Shown one piece after another: positions 19,935 to 29,991 of a stretch of DNA of 64,000 bases. Position 1 is the first letter of the stretch; each line of letters begins with the position of its first letter. Made by a program: the position numbers and the translations under genes. This DNA comes from VMDJ01 sp038144195 (lineage in GTDB: Bacteria; Pseudomonadota; Gammaproteobacteria; Chromatiales; Chromatiaceae). The notes beneath the pieces are model-generated. The model saw nothing but the letters and a program-made list of their open reading frames with translations, ran no database searches and was not told where the DNA came from. Location: contig JAYQNH010000002.1 in assembly GCA_038144195.1 (NCBI GenBank), positions 186,001 through 250,000 of the forward strand, in the 5' to 3' direction.

Positions 19935-20236
19935 TTGATCTCGACCAAAAAAAACAAATGCTCACCATTAGTGTTCTGCTTGGCATCGTTGTCATTGCGA
20001 TTATCGTTGCAGCTGCTTTGTTGATGCCTGAGTTAGCCCGCATCGGTAACGATATTTTTGGTGAAGGGCTCGGACTCAAAGATGCTGCCATCATCGCCTT
20101 CTTCTTATCGGTAGGTTTGTTGGTGCTGTTTGCCCTGGTTGCTGGTGATGGCTTATTGGGCGAAGTCCAATTTTTACTAGCCAGTTATGTCGGCATGTTT
20201 GTTATTAGTTGGCTACTGATCGCCTGGATCTTTTAA
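19931..20236 (+). CDS. Small inner-membrane protein of unknown function
   Basis: 101 residues with three predicted membrane helices (about residues 10-32, 50-70, 80-100). It is translationally coupled to the PH-like protein through an ATGA overlap, so the two probably act together. No family recognised. Its end overlaps the convergent selD stop by 4 nt. Confidence 0.6.
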   Translation: MIDLDQKKQMLTISVLLGIVVIAIIVAAALLMPELARIGNDIFGEGLGLKDAAIIAFFLSVGLLVLFALVAGDGLLGEVQFLLASYVGMFVISWLLIAWIF

Positions 20237-22484
20237 ATCAACGTAATAGCGGCATCTTCGGTGCCGCGTTGCTTTACACGTCCCACCAACACAGCAGACT
20301 GATAGCCTTGTGCTCTTAAACCATCCAAGCAGGCATCTGCATTTTCTTCAGGAATAGACGCCAATAAGCCGCCCGCGGTTTGTGGATCAAACAACAACGC
20401 ATAGGAAGGATGCGAATGCCACTCTTCAATATTGGTAATAGCACGGCGTAAACGCACATTCTGCGGCTGCAGTGAGGACAAGATGCCTGCTGATACCGTC
20501 TCTAAAGCACCATCTAAAAATGGCAACTCATCGACCATCAAATCCATATCACACCCAGACGCTTTAGTCATTTCAACTAAATGCCCTAAAACACCAAAGC
20601 CCGTGACATCGGTAGACGCCGTAACACCATTTTCATACAACACTTTTGACGCAGCTTGATTCGATACCAACATCGACTCAATCGCGTCGTCTATCCATCG
20701 ACCCTTGGCTTTACCACGCATATTTGCCGCAAAGAGTGTTCCCGTACCGATTGGCTTAGTCAGGATTAATACATTACCTGGTTGCATACCGCTTTTACGA
20801 AGTACCTGTTCTTTATCAACCAGGCCATTAACTGTAAGGCCAAACGCCAGTTCAGCACCTTCGCTCGAATGACCGCCAGCAATCACGGCACCGGCATCGT
20901 GCAATACCTTCTGCGCACCTTGCAGCAGTTCTGAAAGCGTTCGCTCAACAATCGCTTCACGACCATAAGGCACCGTTGCTATCGCTAGCGCGGATTGCGC
21001 TTGGGCACCCATTGCAAACAAGTCGCCTAACGCATGATTTGCCGCGATCTGACCAAACACATAAGGGTCATCAATAAAACTGCGGAAGTAATCAACGCTC
21101 TGCACCATTGCTTTGCCATCAGGCACAGAAAACACTGCCGCATCATCCAGTGAATCCAATCCAATCAGCACATCATCTCGTGAAGGCTTATCAAGCGTAT
21201 TCAACACGCGACTAAGCACCGTGCTACCTACCTTTGCACCACACCCTCCACAGCGCATAGCCAAGGTCGAGATTTCCTTCAGTGTTTCTTGATCAGCCAC
21301 ATGAGGTAAAGCGAGTTGAACTTCCGGCATCTCCGGTAGCTCGTTAAACATGCGCATAAATTTGCGATCAATCGAATCTTTCCATCGCCATAGCCAATCC
21401 GCTTCGAGCGACCAGGCACCACGAGAGGCTATCGCGTGTTTATCACCTGTACTGATTAAGCCTAAGAAGTGTTTTTGCGGTTTATATTTCTTGAGCGAAT
21501 CGCCATTAATGAGTCGACTTAGATTCTCAGTCAACACAGGACCTTGCCTAACGGCAAAAACACCCGATTTAGGTCGAGGTGATGGCATAGACGCAATATC
21601 ACCCACTGCGAAGACATTTGAATGCGATGTACTGCAAAGATATTCATCCACCTGAATGAAAGCCTAACTCATCAGTCGCCAAACCTGACTGTCTTGGCCA
21701 GCTTGGTGATGATGCAGAGGTAGTCCATAACACCGCATTCACATCACGCGTCTCGCCATGCACCGTCAATGTATCTTTATCAACTCGCGAGACCGGACTG
21801 TTGGTAAACACGGAAACGTTACGTTCTTTAAACACGCGATTAAATCGACGACGCACACCTTTGTTGTGCCCCATCAAAATATCGTCTTCAGCGGTATAGA
21901 GCTCAAAGTGTAATCGCGAGGGATCTTGATCATTCTCTGCGAAGACTTTTTGTAGCTGATGCTGTGTGGACAACAACACTTCAACACCACCAGCACCACC
22001 ACCCACGACAGCGATATTCAAATACTCTTCGGTGTTTAACAGTTTTTGTTGTAGCTCAGCCCACTTCTCCAGCCAAAGATCAATTGGCTTTATCGGCAGC
22101 GCATTCTCTAAAGCACCCGGCACATTATCGGTACGAGGACGAGAACCAATATTGATCGATAAACACATCGTAATAAACTGGCGGACGACCCTTAACGAAT
22201 ACTTGTTTTGCTTCAGGATCTATCCGCTCAACTTCACCATGATACAAACGCGCATTCGCAAAAGTCGCCAAGGGACCCAAATCGATATGCACGTCATCGA
22301 AATCATAATGACCTGCGATAAAGCCCGGCAGCATGCCTGAATAAGGTGTATGGATATCGCGAGTGATCAGCGTTAGGCGCACACCAGGGATCGGATTCAT
22401 GCCAAACATACGCAGCACTGATACGTGAGCGTGTCCGCCACCTACCAGAACGATATCTTTGATTATGGGAGTGCTTGATTGCAT
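20233..22484 (-). CDS. selD: Selenide, water dikinase fused to an N-terminal FAD oxidoreductase
   Basis: About 750 residues. The N-terminal ~380 residues are an NDH-2-like FAD/NAD domain (IVLVGGGHAHVSVLRMFG, VVGGGAGGVEVLLS, FAVGDIASMPSPRPKSGVFAVRQGP). The C-terminal half is SelD, which makes selenophosphate from selenide and ATP: active-site segment MRCGGCGAKVG (Cys and Lys), LDSLDDAAVF, GGHSSEGAELAFG and FDPQTAGGLL. Such fusions are known in proteobacteria. Frames shift near 22145 and 21650. The product would feed selenocysteine or 2-selenouridine synthesis; neither selA, selB nor selU is in view. Confidence 0.88.
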
Positions 22485-22540
22485 GAAACGAATCGACCTA
22501 AAACTTTATAAATCGATTATCTCATACCCTACTCACTAAT

Positions 22541-23225
22541 TTATCGGCGCAGTACCGCGAGCCAACGCCAGAAGTTCAACAGACCTGCCATTGCACCTGC
22601 CACATAGGTCCAAGCCGCTGCTTTGAGAATCTTTCTTGCTGGCTTCTTTTGATTCTCATCGAGATAACCATGCTCAAGAATCGGTAGCGCCTTCTTAAAG
22701 CTTGCATCTAGCTCTACTGGCAAAGTCACTAGCTGCACAACCAAACTAAATCCCATCACTAAAAAAGCCCCCAATGCGGTGAGCACACCTGAGCTTGGCA
22801 CCTTGGTCACCAAGACAAGTATCGGTGCCGCAAACAACAAAAAAGACCCGAGCCGGTTAGCCCACAAAGATGCCATTGCCAAACGCGTGCGCCATTGAAA
22901 CAGAGGTTCTTGTGCAGCATGTTGCAAGGCATGCCCACACTCATGTGCCGAGACTGTTATCGCGGTGAGTGTTTTGCTGTCATGCTTATCTTTTGTCAGA
23001 CGAACTGCTCGGTTGATTGGGTCGTAATGATCGCCACCCTCAGTTGTCTCGACCTTCACATCAAATAAGCTGTATTTATCCAAAAGATGCCGCGCTAACT
23101 CACCACCCAGTACCGGGAAAGTTTTCTTCATCTTGGTGGTTATATTTTGCCAACACACGCTGCACCCACCACTGCGGTCCGTAGATCAGCGCAAGCAAGA
23201 GTAAAAAGGCAAGCAAATAAATCAT
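22541..23225 (-). CDS. Membrane zinc metallopeptidase, YugP family
   Basis: About 228 residues. A start at 23225 (MIYLLAFLLLLALIYGPQWW) gives the membrane anchor expected for this family (Pfam Zn_peptidase_2). One frameshift near 23115 joins it to the body, GGELARHLLDKYSL. The zinc motif AHECGHALQH is at about residue 105 and is followed by two hydrophobic segments and LPVELDASFKKALPIL. The biological substrate is unknown. Confidence 0.8.
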
Positions 23226-23318
23226 CAAACAATCAAAACTTTTGGTTTAGAAACAGACAGATTAGCTAAAAATTGTGTAGGCTAATGCCACAAATTTAAA
23301 CCCTATGTGTTGTGCACC

Positions 23319-24149
23319 ATGCCAAAAAAGAAGAAAAAGAAAATTCCTCAAGCCGAAACCGCTGATCGTCACTTATGTTATGAACAGTCTGTCCAATGCG
23401 CTGAAGCTGAGATTGATTTTGTAACCACCACCTTTAAAGTACTTCGAAATCGCGAGATTCGTGAGCTACGCGAAGACTTCTGCGGTACAGCGACTGTGTG
23501 CTGTGACTTTGTGGCGCGACATGAAGACAACCATGCTTACGGTGTTGATCTCGATACCGACGTTCTCAACTGGGGTCGTGAGCACCGAGTCAACGCGCTT
23601 ACCTCTGAGCAAGCACTGCGTGTGTCATTAATCGAAGACAACGTACTGACCGCTAAAACACCCAAAGTTGATGCCCTGCTTGCAATGAACTTTAGCTACT
23701 GGCTATTTAAAGAGCGTGAAGATCTCGTGAATTATTTCAAGATTGCTCGCGAGTCACTCAAAGATGACGGCATCATGTTCCTTGACGCCTTTGGTGGTTA
23801 TGAGAGCTTTCAAGAGCTCGAGGAAGAGCGCGAGATTGATGATGACGATGCTGGCTTTACCTATGTGTGGGATCAAGCCTCTTTCAATCCAATCAACAGC
23901 AACATGATTTGTCACATTAGCTTCCACTTTAATGACGGCTCTGTGATGAAGAATGCGTTCACCTATGACTGGCGCATGTACACCCTGCCAGAGATTCGCG
24001 ACATCCTTAAAGATGCGGGCTTTAAAAAGAGCACCATCTACTGGGAAGGTTGGGATGAAGACGAGGAAGAAGGCAACGGCATCTACGAGCCTTCCGAGCA
24101 AGGTGAAGCTGACCCAGGCTGGGTGGTTTACATCACCGCTGAGAAATAA
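23319..24149 (+). CDS. Class I SAM-dependent methyltransferase
   Basis: 276 residues from ATG 23319, which begins with a Lys run (MPKKKKKKIPQ). REDFCGTATVCCDF is motif I, YGVDLDTDVLNWGREH motif II, ALLAMNFSYWLF motif IV and LKDDGIMFLDAFGG motif V/VI. The C-terminal third is acidic (WDEDEEEGNGIYEP). The substrate is unknown. A bidirectional terminator follows. Confidence 0.8.
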   Translation: MPKKKKKKIPQAETADRHLCYEQSVQCAEAEIDFVTTTFKVLRNREIRELREDFCGTATVCCDFVARHEDNHAYGVDLDTDVLNWGREHRVNALTSEQALRVSLIEDNVLTAKTPKVDALLAMNFSYWLFKEREDLVNYFKIARESLKDDGIMFLDAFGGYESFQELEEEREIDDDDAGFTYVWDQASFNPINSNMICHISFHFNDGSVMKNAFTYDWRMYTLPEIRDILKDAGFKKSTIYWEGWDEDEEEGNGIYEPSEQGEADPGWVVYITAEK

Positions 24150-24175
24150 AAAAAGGCCTCCTAAGAGGCCTTTTT
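24150..24175. terminator. Bidirectional terminator between methyltransferase and asmA
   Basis: AAAAAGGCCTC (24150-24160), CTAA loop, GAGGCCTTTTT (24165-24175). It has a T-run in both directions and serves the convergent genes on either side. Confidence 0.9.
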
Positions 24176-24176
24176 G

Positions 24177-26248
24177 TTAACGTCCGAAAGAGTCCTTTGA
24201 GCTGATCACCCAAAACACCTTTGAGTTTCTCATCGAGCTTTTCTTTGGCTTTCTTTTTCAGCTCTTGCTCCGCTTTCGACTTGAGCACTGAATCCAGTTC
24301 TGGTTTGAATTGTGGCTTCTGTAATGGACCGACAATGCGAACCGGCACAGGAATACCGGACAACTGATCAGCCGCTTGACCACCCTGACCTTGCAATGAG
24401 CTCACAAGCTCCACCGCCAAACGATAATCCACCGTATCTTTAGGTAATTTAACCGAACCCTTACCTGACACACGCAACAGCGGCGACATGGCACTTAGGT
24501 CTGAATTACTCACCACGCCATTGATCGCTTTGATTGAGCCACTTAGCGATGTGAAATCGGTTTGATTCTGATCGCTCACCTCACCAGCAGACTTAACACC
24601 TAAAAGTGCGCCCGCCTGACGGATCAATTTAGCGATATTTACGCCTTTCACCGCACCATCACGGAAATTAAACGACGCTGTACCGTTGAGTGAATTACGA
24701 ATAGCAGCTTCATCAAGACCTCTGACACTCATATCCGCTTCGATATCACCCAAGCCTACTAGCTTGTCGAAATTCATACGGTCGTTGAGCATGGGGCCTA
24801 GCTGAACATTACGCAGCACCTTCTTGGCTTGTATAAATGGCTCTTTCTTACGCGCATCAATCTTAATATCACCCGAGAAATCACCACCGTACAACTTGGC
24901 TTTCATCGGATATACGCGCAGCTGTGTATCTTTACTCTTAGCTTCTACTAAAACATCAGTCATTTTGACTTTTTGTGCAATCAGCTCACTGATTTTCAAT
25001 TGCGCATCAACATTCGCCACAAACAAAGCACCTAATGGATTGGCTGAATCCGCAGTCTGCTTAGCGCTAGGCTTATCTGATGCTGGCGGCATGTAACGAT
25101 CAACATTCAGCGCATTCATCGAAACCTTGGCACTCACTGAAGGCACTTTGCCTTGTACCAACTGCGCACTTCCGTTGACACGGAGATCATCCAAGCTCAG
25201 ATCCAACTTATCCAAACTGATCGTTTGGCCGAACTGTTGCGCTTCCGCGGTTAAACGAAAAGGCCCCATCACGGTCGCATCAGCGGTTTGTAGCGTGATA
25301 CCAAGTGCCTCTAACACACCACGCAATGAGTCCGTTGAGAGCGTTAAGTCCACCTTTAACCTGTATTGCTTCTTTTGAAGTAGCAGAAAGATCTGCAGCG
25401 ATCTGCATGCCGAGCACATCACCTTGCAACTTTTCTAAGCGCACCGATTGATTTGGTAAATCGACTGCAAGATTCGTTTTTAGATCTACAGAGAGACCTT
25501 GCTTTGGTAAGGCATCACCTTTCGCGCTCGCCTTCAAGGTCAATGGCGAAATCACCAGCTTACTGGGATCAGCCGCTGCTTTAATCTGGCCACCCAGAGA
25601 TACATTTGCGGTTAATTTATGTAGCGCACTTTGCAACTGTAGTGAGGCAGATACATCAGTAGACTGACCCGCCTTGATGCCACTGCTTTGTAGCGACATC
25701 TGAGTAATCGTGAGTCGCTCTCCGGCCATCTGATCAACCCAGGTGATTTGTGCATCATCGATATCCACACCTTCTATCACCAATGCCGCGGGCACAACCG
25801 CCGCATCAGAGGACTTAGCTGGCGCATCCCCAGATGATTTAGCCACTAAATCATCCCAGTTAGTCTGGCCATTGGCTTTGCGCTCAAGATTCAAACGCAT
25901 GCCACGCAGCACCACCGTATCTGCTTCAAGCTGCTGCTTTAGTAATGGCATCAATTTAACGCGCAATACCAACTGATCGAATTGCGCAAAGTTTGTCTCA
26001 GCAAACCCCTTGGCATTACTCAAACGCACATCGCCGGTCGATAAGCCAATGCTTGGAAATACGGTTAGCTCTAGCGGCTGCTCTATCGATAGTTGCCGAC
26101 CAGTTTGTTTTTCTACTAGCTCAATGATTTGGGGTTTAAAGTCGTTCGGGTTCACCAACATAACCACTGCAGCTAAACCAACAGCAACCAAGGCAACGAG
26201 TGAAACAACAGCAATAAGAAGCGTTTTGACGATCTTTGGCATTTCCAA
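24177..26248 (-). CDS. asmA: AsmA family protein
   Basis: About 690 residues. The N-terminal helix (TLLIAVVSLVALVAVGLAAVVML) anchors a long periplasmic repeating beta-groove domain; it includes NPNDFKPQIIELVEKQTGRQLSIE and the C-terminal VRIVGPLQKPQFKPEL typical of AsmA. Relatives move phospholipids to or maintain the outer membrane. One frameshift near 25385 splits it. As it stands the frame reads through the terminator to 24133, but removing one base near 24187 gives an ending LKGLFGR and a TAA at 24177, just before the hairpin, so a second indel is likely. Confidence 0.85.
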
Positions 26249-26263
26249 TCCCTCTAAACAGAA

Positions 26264-26284
26264 ACAGCACGCTTAGCGTGCTGT
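26264..26284 (-). terminator. Hairpin downstream of fliA
   Basis: Perfect 9-bp stem ACAGCACGC/GCGTGCTGT with a 3-nt loop, followed on the minus strand by TTTCTGTTT. It lies between the fliA stop and the asmA start and is a moderate intrinsic terminator. Confidence 0.6.
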
Positions 26285-26321
26285 CACTTTAAAAAATCCT
26301 TTTCGACTGATGGCGAAATTT

Positions 26322-27079
26322 TTAAACCGCGATTTGATCTTCCCAACCGCTTAGATTCGCACGAAGACGTTTAGCCGCTTGAGCCTTGAATTTGGCAGAT
26401 ACGTGACTCACTCACGCCCAAGATACTACCGATCTCTTTTAGATTCATTTCTTCATCATAATAAAGCGCCATGATTAAACGCTCACGCTCTGGAAGTTTT
26501 GTCATGGCTTCACTTAGCGCCTCTTCGAACATAACCCCCTCAACACTTTCTGAAGGAACCCATGTTCATTTGATTCTTTTGATTGGTTAGACGCGATGGC
26601 TCTGAGCTACGACGCACATCACCAAACTCGCTGAGTTCATCCAAGCTATGGACTTTGGCACAAGTCGAATCAGCTTTAGCCGCATGATATTCACGCAGGG
26701 TCATACCAAGCTCTTTTGCGACCGTTTCTTCTGAAACCGCTGAATCACTCTTGTTTGCTAGCTGCTGAACCTTTTCAGAAATCTCGCGAGATTTACGATG
26801 CACCGAACGAGGCGTCCAATCGCACTTACGAATCTCATCGAGCATTGAGCCACGAATACGAATGCCCGCATAGGTCTCAAAGCTAGCGCCATGACTCTCG
26901 TCATATTTACCCGCTGCCTCCAACAAACCAATCATGCCTGACTGAATCAAATCATCGACTTGTACCGAAGGCGGTAACTTATTCAATAGGTGGAATGCGA
27001 TTCGTTTAACCAAAGGCTCGTAGGTGGCTACGAAGTCTTTGTGGTTACGATCGATAAAGGTACGGGTTTGCTGTTCCAT
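26322..27079 (-). CDS. fliA: RNA polymerase sigma factor FliA (sigma-28)
   Basis: About 252 residues. Region 2 reads YEPLVKRIAFHLLNKLPPSV, VDDLIQSGMIGLLEAAGKYD and ASFETYAGIRIRGSMLDEIRK. Region 3 includes the WTPRSVHRK motif. Region 4 reads LPERERLIMALYYDEEMNLKE and IGSILGVSESRICQI, ending SGWEDQIAV. Sigma-28 normally transcribes late flagellar and chemotaxis genes. Frameshifts near 26565 and 26385 divide it. No flagellar gene is nearby: the neighbours are asmA and nhaD, not the usual flhF-fleN-cheY set. Confidence 0.88.
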
Positions 27080-27670
27080 GGCTCTCTCCAGAAATTCAGG
27101 TGTCTTTGCACCTTGTGTAAATCTCTAGAGCAAGCGATGTGCCAACTTTTCAAAATCGACCTTTCAGTCGTTTAATTCCTTAGTTTTCGGTCAGTTCCGA
27201 ATTTCAGATCTTGATTCGGCTTTCAGGGTTTCGCAGTTTGTCTGTGCATTTTGAAAAACGCAGCGAACAATTTTCGCGATTAATCGCAAATTGCCTCAGC
27301 TTAAAAACGAAGAGGCAGAAATTACTGAAGGTAACTTGAAGCCTGATTTCTAAAACCTGTAATAGATGCCGAATACCGCTTAGTTGAGGCGTTGAAATTA
27401 GAAAAATCAGAATTTTGATTCGGAATAATCCGAAATCATACGATTTAAGGCTTAAATCTTTATTTCCAGATTTATGAAATCCATGTGCTTTGGGTCAAAA
27501 AATCTTGTATGGATGAAAAATCCATCCTAAATTAGATATTCTAGATATTCTTATATTGTGCGAAAATACATAAATCGATTAAAAACCATTCCCGATTATC
27601 GCTTCTTGGCTGATTGCACGATCAGCCACCCAGCTCATTTGGCCTGAGCAGACTCTTTTAAGGAAATATT
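27080..27670. promoter_or_regulatory. 591-bp AT-rich intergenic region between fliA and nhaD
   Basis: No open gene was seen. It holds the divergent promoters of fliA and nhaD and three inverted repeats: GCGATTAATCGC (27276-27287), extended by outer CAATTT/AAATTG arms; ATGGAT-GAAAA-ATCCAT (27509-27525); and GGCTGAT-TGCACG-ATCAGCC (27608-27627). The second repeat lies in the spacer of a possible nhaD promoter (TTGTAT at 27506, TAAATT at 27528), as an operator would. The third is in the nhaD leader. AAGGAAA precedes the nhaD start. Confidence 0.4.
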
Positions 27671-29092
27671 ATGCGTCGTCTTTCAATTACGACTGCCTTG
27701 TTACTGCTGTTGGCACCGCTATCAGCCTTTGCTGCTATGAATGGCACCCTTCCCGCTCTGACCGACCATTGGGTTGGTTTTACCGCCATCACCATTTTTG
27801 TCATCGCCTATATCTTGGTGATGGGTGAAGAATTTACCCATCTACGCAAATCAAAACCGGTTATTTTGGCCGCTGGTCTTATCTGGGCTGCGATTGCCGT
27901 CGCGTATGGTGAGTTGGGCTTCAGCGTAGAAGCTGAACATGCCGTTCGCCATAATCTGCTCGAATATGCCGAGCTGATGTTGTTCTTACTGGTTGCGATG
28001 ACCTATATCAACGCGATGGAAGAGCGAAATGTTTTTGGCGCTCTGCGTAGCTGGTTAATCAAAAGTGGTTTCAATTTACGCCAGTTATTTTGGATCACCG
28101 GTCTACTCGCCTTTTTGATCTCACCGGTTGCCGATAACCTAACTACCGCCCTTTTAATGTGCGCTGTTGTGATGGCTGTGGGTGGTAAAAACAGCAAATT
28201 CATTTTGGTTGCCTGTATCAACATTGTTGTTGCGGCAAATGCAGGTGGTGCTTTCAGTCCGTTTGGTGACATAACCACCTTGATGGTTTGGCAAAAAGCG
28301 ATTGAAACCCCTCAAGGCGCCGTCGATTTCTGGTCTTTCTTTGCCTTATTCCTGCCCGCCTTAGTTAACTGGCTATTACCGGCATTCATCATGTCCCTCA
28401 CGGTTAATAATGAAAAGCCAGACGGTCAAGCAACCACTGAAATCATGAAGTGTGGCGCTAAACGCATTATTGGTTTTTTCTTACTGACGATTGCTACCGC
28501 CGTTAGCTTCCATAACTTCCTGCATTTACCACCAGTCATTGGCATGCTCACAGGCTTATCGTTCTTACAGATCTTTGGCTACTACTTAAAAGTCACTGGC
28601 GGTCATTGTGGTCGTAAGGATAAAAATACCGCCACTCTTGGTAATCCACGCGGCTTTGATGTGTATTCAAAAGTCGCAAAAGCTGAATGGGACACTTTAT
28701 TGTTCTTCTACGGCGTAGTGCTGTGTGTCGGCGGCTTAGGTTTTATCGGTTATCTCGCCTTAGCCTCTGAGGTTATGTACTTAGGCTGGGGACCGAGCCA
28801 AGCCAACATTGCTGTCGGCATCGTTTCTGCAATCGTGGATAACATTCCTGTGATGTTTGCGGTACTTACCATGATGCCGGATATGTCATTAGGTCAGTGG
28901 CTTCTTGTCACTCTCACCGCTGGCGTGGGTGGTTCTTTGCTTTCGATTGGCTCTGCCGCTGGCGTTGCCTTGATGGGACAAGCTCGTGGCCAATACACCT
29001 TTTTTGGTCACCTGAAATGGACCCCAGTGATTGCCTTAGGCTATGCCGCAAGTATTGCGACACACTTCTGGATAAACAGCGCACTGTTTTAA
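27671..29092 (+). CDS. nhaD: Na+/H+ antiporter NhaD
   Basis: 473 residues, uninterrupted, about 12 predicted helices of the ion-transporter fold. The N-terminus MRRLSITTALLLLLAPLSAFAA looks like a cleavable signal. Family landmarks are LRKSKPVILAAGLIWA, FLISPVADNLTTALLM, NAGGAFSPFGDITTLMVW and GIVSAIVDNIPVMFAVLTM. NhaD exports sodium or lithium in exchange for protons and is frequent in marine and haloalkaline bacteria. Confidence 0.95.
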   Translation: MRRLSITTALLLLLAPLSAFAAMNGTLPALTDHWVGFTAITIFVIAYILVMGEEFTHLRKSKPVILAAGLIWAAIAVAYGELGFSVEAEHAVRHNLLEYAELMLFLLVAMTYINAMEERNVFGALRSWLIKSGFNLRQLFWITGLLAFLISPVADNLTTALLMCAVVMAVGGKNSKFILVACINIVVAANAGGAFSPFGDITTLMVWQKAIETPQGAVDFWSFFALFLPALVNWLLPAFIMSLTVNNEKPDGQATTEIMKCGAKRIIGFFLLTIATAVSFHNFLHLPPVIGMLTGLSFLQIFGYYLKVTGGHCGRKDKNTATLGNPRGFDVYSKVAKAEWDTLLFFYGVVLCVGGLGFIGYLALASEVMYLGWGPSQANIAVGIVSAIVDNIPVMFAVLTMMPDMSLGQWLLVTLTAGVGGSLLSIGSAAGVALMGQARGQYTFFGHLKWTPVIALGYAASIATHFWINSALF

Positions 29093-29121
29093 GTTTTCAC
29101 TCGTTCAGCTTGAATTCAGCT

Positions 29122-29188
29122 AACCCTCACTAGAGTGAGACCCATGAAAGCCAAGGTGCTTTCGGTTTTCACTCTATGAGGGTTTTTT
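29122..29188 (+). terminator. Long terminator hairpin after nhaD, overlapping the next gene's ribosome-binding site
   Basis: AACCCTCA/TGAGGGTT (29122-29129 with 29177-29184) and TAGAGTGA/TCACTCTA (29131-29138 with 29069+100 to 29176) stack into a 16-bp stem with one bulge. An apical GAAAGC/GCTTTC hairpin caps it and six T follow. The 3' arm contains GAGGG, 7 nt before the ATG at 29190. Confidence 0.75.
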
Positions 29189-29189
29189 C

Positions 29190-29734
29190 ATGTTCAACAG
29201 AACGTTCCTTACCGCATCAGTTTTAAGCTTGGCATTAATCGGCACCGCAAATGCCGGTTATCTTGACCACAAACGTGGCAATGACTTTACGATACAGCCA
29301 CTGTTATCAGCAGCAAGCCTATCTACGAAACCATTACGACAACTATTCCTGAAAAGGTCTGTCGCGATCGTGGCCGTCATCATGAGTATTCTTATGAGCG
29401 TAGCTACAACTCAAAAACCGATCCGATCATTGGTGCCATCATTGGCGGTGTCATTGGTAACCAGATTGGTAGTGGTAATGGCAAAACAGCAGCAACTGTT
29501 GCGGGTACATTACTTGGCGCATCTATTGGCACTGATCATCGTGAAGCCAAACGAGCGCTAGCGCATGATCGTTGTCACACCATTGAACGCACGGTAACTC
29601 GAGATGAACTGGTCGGATACCGTGTAAAATATCGTTATAACGGTCGAATCTACCGTACCCGCCTAGATTATGATCCAGGCAATCAAATGAAAGTCGTGGT
29701 TAACTTAACGCCACACCGCTCACACTGGAAATAA
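29190..29734 (+). CDS. Glycine-zipper 2TM domain envelope protein
   Basis: About 181 residues. A signal peptide (MFNRTFLTASVLSLALIGTANA) is followed, after a frameshift near 29300, by a Cys-containing linker and the glycine zipper IIGAIIGGVIGNQIGSGNGKTAATVAGTLLGASIGTD split over two helices. The soluble C-terminal part ends NLTPHRSHWK. This domain organisation is common in outer-membrane or periplasmic proteins of the SlyB/17-kDa antigen type. The function is unknown. Its ribosome-binding site lies in the nhaD terminator hairpin. Confidence 0.7.
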
Positions 29735-29735
29735 T

Positions 29736-29990
29736 ATGTTCATCATTCGTTGTTCGATTCTCTGTCTTGCCTTAATGCAAACTGCAATGGCGGCACCTGA
29801 GCGTCGAGCAACGCTTGATGATGCGATTTCTGAGGCACGTGAAGATGTTCCTGGTCGCGTGCTTTCGGCTGAAACCGTTCTTGAAAACGGACAAGAAGTT
29901 CATCGACTGCGCATTCTCTCTGAGGATGGCCGTGTTCGTCGCTATAACATGGATGCAGAGACCGGACGTCGGATGAAAGGACGCCGCTGA
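29736..29990 (+). CDS. PepSY domain periplasmic protein
   Basis: 84 residues. The signal peptide MFIIRCSILCLALMQTAMA is followed by one PepSY unit (LDDAISEAREDVPGRVLSAE, then RLRILSEDGRVRRYNMDAETG). It starts 1 nt after the previous stop and ends 1 nt before the response-regulator start, so it belongs to this operon. Small PepSY proteins often sit with PhoPQ-like systems and may tune the sensor; that is inferred. Confidence 0.8.
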   Translation: MFIIRCSILCLALMQTAMAAPERRATLDDAISEAREDVPGRVLSAETVLENGQEVHRLRILSEDGRVRRYNMDAETGRRMKGRR

Positions 29991-29991
29991 G

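Noticed and set aside
20233..22484. Selenocysteine at the SelD active site
   Set aside because: The active-site segment reads CGGCGAK with Cys codons, and no in-frame TGA is at that position.
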